Shown piece by piece: positions 16,279 through 18,087 of a stretch of DNA of 18,087 bases. Position numbers and translations under genes: made by a program. The stretch covers positions 1 through 18,087 of the forward strand of contig JBEVLT010000287.1 of assembly GCA_040509055.1 (NCBI GenBank), written 5' to 3'. The notes below the pieces were generated by a model. That model saw only the letters and a program-made list of their open reading frames with translations. It was not told the origin of the DNA and searched no databases. This stretch comes from JAJKIP01 sp040509055 (GTDB lineage Bacteria > Bacteroidota > Bacteroidia > Chitinophagales > Chitinophagaceae). The first letter of the stretch is position 1. Each line of letters begins with the position of its first letter.

Positions 16279-17028
16279 ATGTTTAACACTAAAACTATCC
16301 TGATCGCAGCCCTGGCTGCTTCCGTCATTGCCTCATGCTCCAAAAGCGGCGACATGCGTTCGAAAGAAAAAGAAACAACGGTTACGGAATTGGCCGCCCC
16401 CGCTCCAACCACGCTTACGCGCGAAGAATATTCCAGGTCGCTGGACATGTTTAAACAGAAAATAAAATTCAACCCCGTTCTCCTCGTGAATGGCAGGGTG
16501 CCGGCAGAGGAACTTGATCCCAGCGATTCACCCAGCGGCGATCCCGGCACGATCGGTTATACCACCGGTGGCTATGTCGGCGATCCTTATGATGAGGTAA
16601 CCGCAGCCGACGGCCCTATCGTACAGGCCATCAGCCAGCAGGAAGAAGAACAAACAAGGGATGTCATGCAGGGGCAGATCGCCAATGCAAAAGCATACCT
16701 GAACTACCATGGCCTGGACATGTCGGATGAATTCGGTTACGACGATCCGCGCTACATCCATGCAGCCAACATCGTGATGGAAATGGAGAATACGACCGGC
16801 ATACCCGGACAGGGAGGCAGCGGCCTCATCTCCGTATCGAGGGAAAACTCCCTTTTCGGATGCGCCATGCAAGCCATCGGCATCAATACGCTTTATGAAG
16901 CCTGGTTTGATAAATTTGCAACGAAAAGAATGTTGATCGCGGCAGTCGGCAAAGTAGCCAGCCGGTACCTCGGCTGGGTAGGCGCCGCCATAGCTGTGTA
17001 CGACTTCATCGATTGTATGTGGGGATAA
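16279..17028 (+). CDS. Lipoprotein with bacteriocin-like C-terminal segment, family not recognised
   Basis: 249 aa. The N-terminus is a lipoprotein signal peptide with lipobox I-A-S-Cys20. Residues 21-110 are polar and low in predicted structure, with a glycine-rich stretch (TIGYTTGGYVGDPYD). Residues about 112-172 look helical. The C-terminus (about 193-249) stands out: Cys195 in FGCAMQAIG, then RMLIAAVGKVASRYLGW, VGAAIAVYDFIDCMWG and Cys246 three residues from the end. This hydrophobic glycine/alanine-rich segment bracketed by two cysteines resembles membrane-active class II-type bacteriocin sequences. The charge pattern after Cys20 (SKSGD) is not a strong surface-export signal. The gene is followed after 11 nt by a two-helix membrane protein and a shared terminator. 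Toxin, adhesin or envelope structural roles all remain possible. Confidence 0.8.
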   Translation: MFNTKTILIAALAASVIASCSKSGDMRSKEKETTVTELAAPAPTTLTREEYSRSLDMFKQKIKFNPVLLVNGRVPAEELDPSDSPSGDPGTIGYTTGGYVGDPYDEVTAADGPIVQAISQQEEEQTRDVMQGQIANAKAYLNYHGLDMSDEFGYDDPRYIHAANIVMEMENTTGIPGQGGSGLISVSRENSLFGCAMQAIGINTLYEAWFDKFATKRMLIAAVGKVASRYLGWVGAAIAVYDFIDCMWG

Positions 17029-17039
17029 TATAAAAAGGT

Positions 17040-17234
17040 ATGTTTAAACAGGTACTGTCCATCGTGATCATATTACTGGTGCTCGCGGGCATGGTAACCA
17101 TTGCCATCGACCTGGCCCGGCACTATAACCGGAAAAGAAGACTGGCCAAACCGGACTTGCGGTGGAAAATGCTCTTATGGATCATCGGCCTGGTCATCCT
17201 GATCGATAAAGTGCAATCCCTGCTCGAAGAGTAA
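17040..17234 (+). CDS. Small two-helix membrane protein (possible immunity-type partner)
   Basis: 64 aa, starting 11 nt after the lipoprotein stop and before a strong terminator, so almost certainly cotranscribed with it. Hydrophobic helices span about 4-25 (VLSIVIILLVLAGMVTIAI) and 43-61 (LLWIIGLVILI), joined by a very basic loop (RHYNRKRRLAKPDLRWK) that should be cytoplasmic. No family is recognised. Size, topology and position match those of many bacteriocin immunity proteins, but small accessory membrane proteins of other kinds look the same. The frame is supported by composition and tight spacing. Confidence 0.7.
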   Translation: MFKQVLSIVIILLVLAGMVTIAIDLARHYNRKRRLAKPDLRWKMLLWIIGLVILIDKVQSLLEE

Positions 17235-17264
17235 CCAGCAGCTATTTTTACCCATAACCAATAC

Positions 17265-17298
17265 AAACAGGGGTTCGGAGCCGTCCGGCCCCTGTTTT
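17265..17298 (+). terminator. Rho-independent hairpin terminator, probably bidirectional
   Basis: AAACAGGGG (17265-17273) pairs perfectly with CCCCTGTTT (17289-17297), and CGGA/TCCG (17276-17279, 17284-17287) continues the stem to a GCCG loop. On the plus strand it runs into TTTTATTAG. It sits between the two-helix gene and the convergent ABC gene and could serve both. Confidence 0.85.
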
Positions 17299-17304
17299 AT
17301 TAGC

Positions 17305-18087
17305 TTACCCCAACACTCTTTTTTCCGCAACCGTACCATTCTCCAGCCTGATGAAATGGTCGACGCAGGCCGGCCTGTCATGCTGATAATGCGTAACGAA
17401 GACCATGGTTTTATAGCCGTATACGCAAACCGTGTCGATCAGCTCCAGTAAATGTCGTTGCTGCATCGCATCCAATCCCTGGCAGGGCTCATCCAGTATC
17501 AGCAACGGCGGGTCTTTTACCAATGCCCGCACCAGCAGTATCATGCGTTGCTCTCCGGCAGGCAATTCATACAATCTCTTCCGGGCCAGGTGTTCCAGGC
17601 GGCAGGCTTTCAGCCACCGGGTTACTTTTTCGATATCCGCTTCGGACAAGGGACGGAACAACCCGATCGTATCAAACAAACCTGAAGCTACTGTATCGAA
17701 GACCGTGCAGCCCCGGTCGAAGTACACATGCAATTCGGAAGAAACGAACCCTATCTTTTTCTTGATATCCCAGATGCTTTCTCCGCTTCCCCTTTTCCTG
17801 CCAAACAGGTGAATATCGTTAGCATAAGCCTGCGGGTTATCCGCCGTTACCAGGCTAAGCAAGGTAGACTTGCCTGCCCCGTTGGCGCCGGACAGCAGCC
17901 ATCTTTCGCCTGCGTTCACTTCCCAGTCAATGTTGTGCAAGATCTTTTTTTCACCATACTGTACGTTTACTCCGCTCATCCGGATAACAGCGCCTGTGGC
18001 CTGCCCGTTAGCAGCGGCCATCAGCGTTTGCAGCAAGCCATAATCTTCCCCGTGGTTGTCGACCGGGCGGGCAGGACGATGCACAAA
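17305..18087 (-). CDS. ModF-like ABC ATPase, C-terminal cassette (partial)
   Basis: About 260 codons are visible and the frame stays open to the window edge; an apparent start at 18084 is a GTG and is probably internal. Counting from 18084, Walker A is GANGAGKST (66-74), the signature is LPAGEQ (174-179, Pro for the usual Ser of LSxGxQ), Walker B is LLILDEP (194-200) and the switch histidine is His232 in FVTHYQHD. TLLSLVTADNPQAYANDIHLFGRKRGSGESIWDIKK closely resembles the second ATP-binding domain of E. coli ModF, a soluble protein with two ABC domains beside the molybdate transporter. The roughly 30 residues before this domain look like a linker from an upstream first domain. No membrane subunit is visible in the window, and a molybdate role is not shown by context. 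Confidence 0.85.
   Translation of the reverse strand, partial: FVHRPARPVDNHGEDYGLLQTLMAAANGQATGAVIRMSGVNVQYGEKKILHNIDWEVNAGERWLLSGANGAGKSTLLSLVTADNPQAYANDIHLFGRKRGSGESIWDIKKKIGFVSSELHVYFDRGCTVFDTVASGLFDTIGLFRPLSEADIEKVTRWLKACRLEHLARKRLYELPAGEQRMILLVRALVKDPPLLILDEPCQGLDAMQQRHLLELIDTVCVYGYKTMVFVTHYQHDRPACVDHFIRLENGTVAEKRVLG

Overview
The window looks like chromosome of a Bacteroidota species, most likely a Chitinophagaceae-type member. This rests on moderately GC-rich coding DNA, two promoters of the Bacteroidota form (TTG/TTTG, about 19-20 nt, TAnnTTTG), weak Shine-Dalgarno signals, and a SusC/RagA-style TonB plug module inside a giant alpha-2-macroglobulin. It carries no CRISPR array, insertion sequence, tRNA or rRNA that I can see. 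Most of it is ordinary chromosome, with several poorly characterised cassettes.

Layout. 1-133 (+) is the C-terminus of a probable FAD-dependent (DAO-family) oxidoreductase, abutting stop-to-stop a 1919-aa exported alpha-2-macroglobulin-like protein (134-5893, -). That protein has an intact CMEQ thioester motif and a carboxypeptidase-regulatory plus TonB-plug module lying just before the A2M domain. Divergent from it is aspS (6092-7918, +), followed almost without spacing by two related four-helix membrane proteins (7922-8425 and 8425-8904). A membrane-anchored HtrA-like serine protease without PDZ domains is convergent (8966-10348, -).

From 10620 to 14072 (+) lies a three-gene cassette: circularly permuted ATP-grasp enzyme, alpha-E helical protein and transglutaminase. 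This is a known but experimentally little-explored gene association predicted to make or process a peptide tag or peptide-like product. It is followed by rarA (14196-15470, +), the clamp-loader-like AAA+ ATPase of replication-fork maintenance. A small XRE-type regulator (15478-15720, -) with a recognisable promoter is convergent with rarA.

After about 560 bp without a convincing gene comes a two-gene unit (16279-17234, +): a lipoprotein whose C-terminus is a two-cysteine, glycine/alanine-rich hydrophobic segment resembling a bacteriocin, and a 64-aa two-helix membrane protein. A strong hairpin terminator (17265-17298) ends it. The window closes in the C-terminal ABC domain of a ModF-like ATPase (17305-edge, -).

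The best candidates for undescribed biology are the lipoprotein/two-helix pair, the ATP-grasp/alpha-E/transglutaminase cassette with its palindrome-rich control region, and the macroglobulin with a plug module where the bait region would be expected. A 10-bp palindrome, TAACCGGTTA, occurs upstream of both the ATP-grasp cassette and the lipoprotein unit and could link their control.
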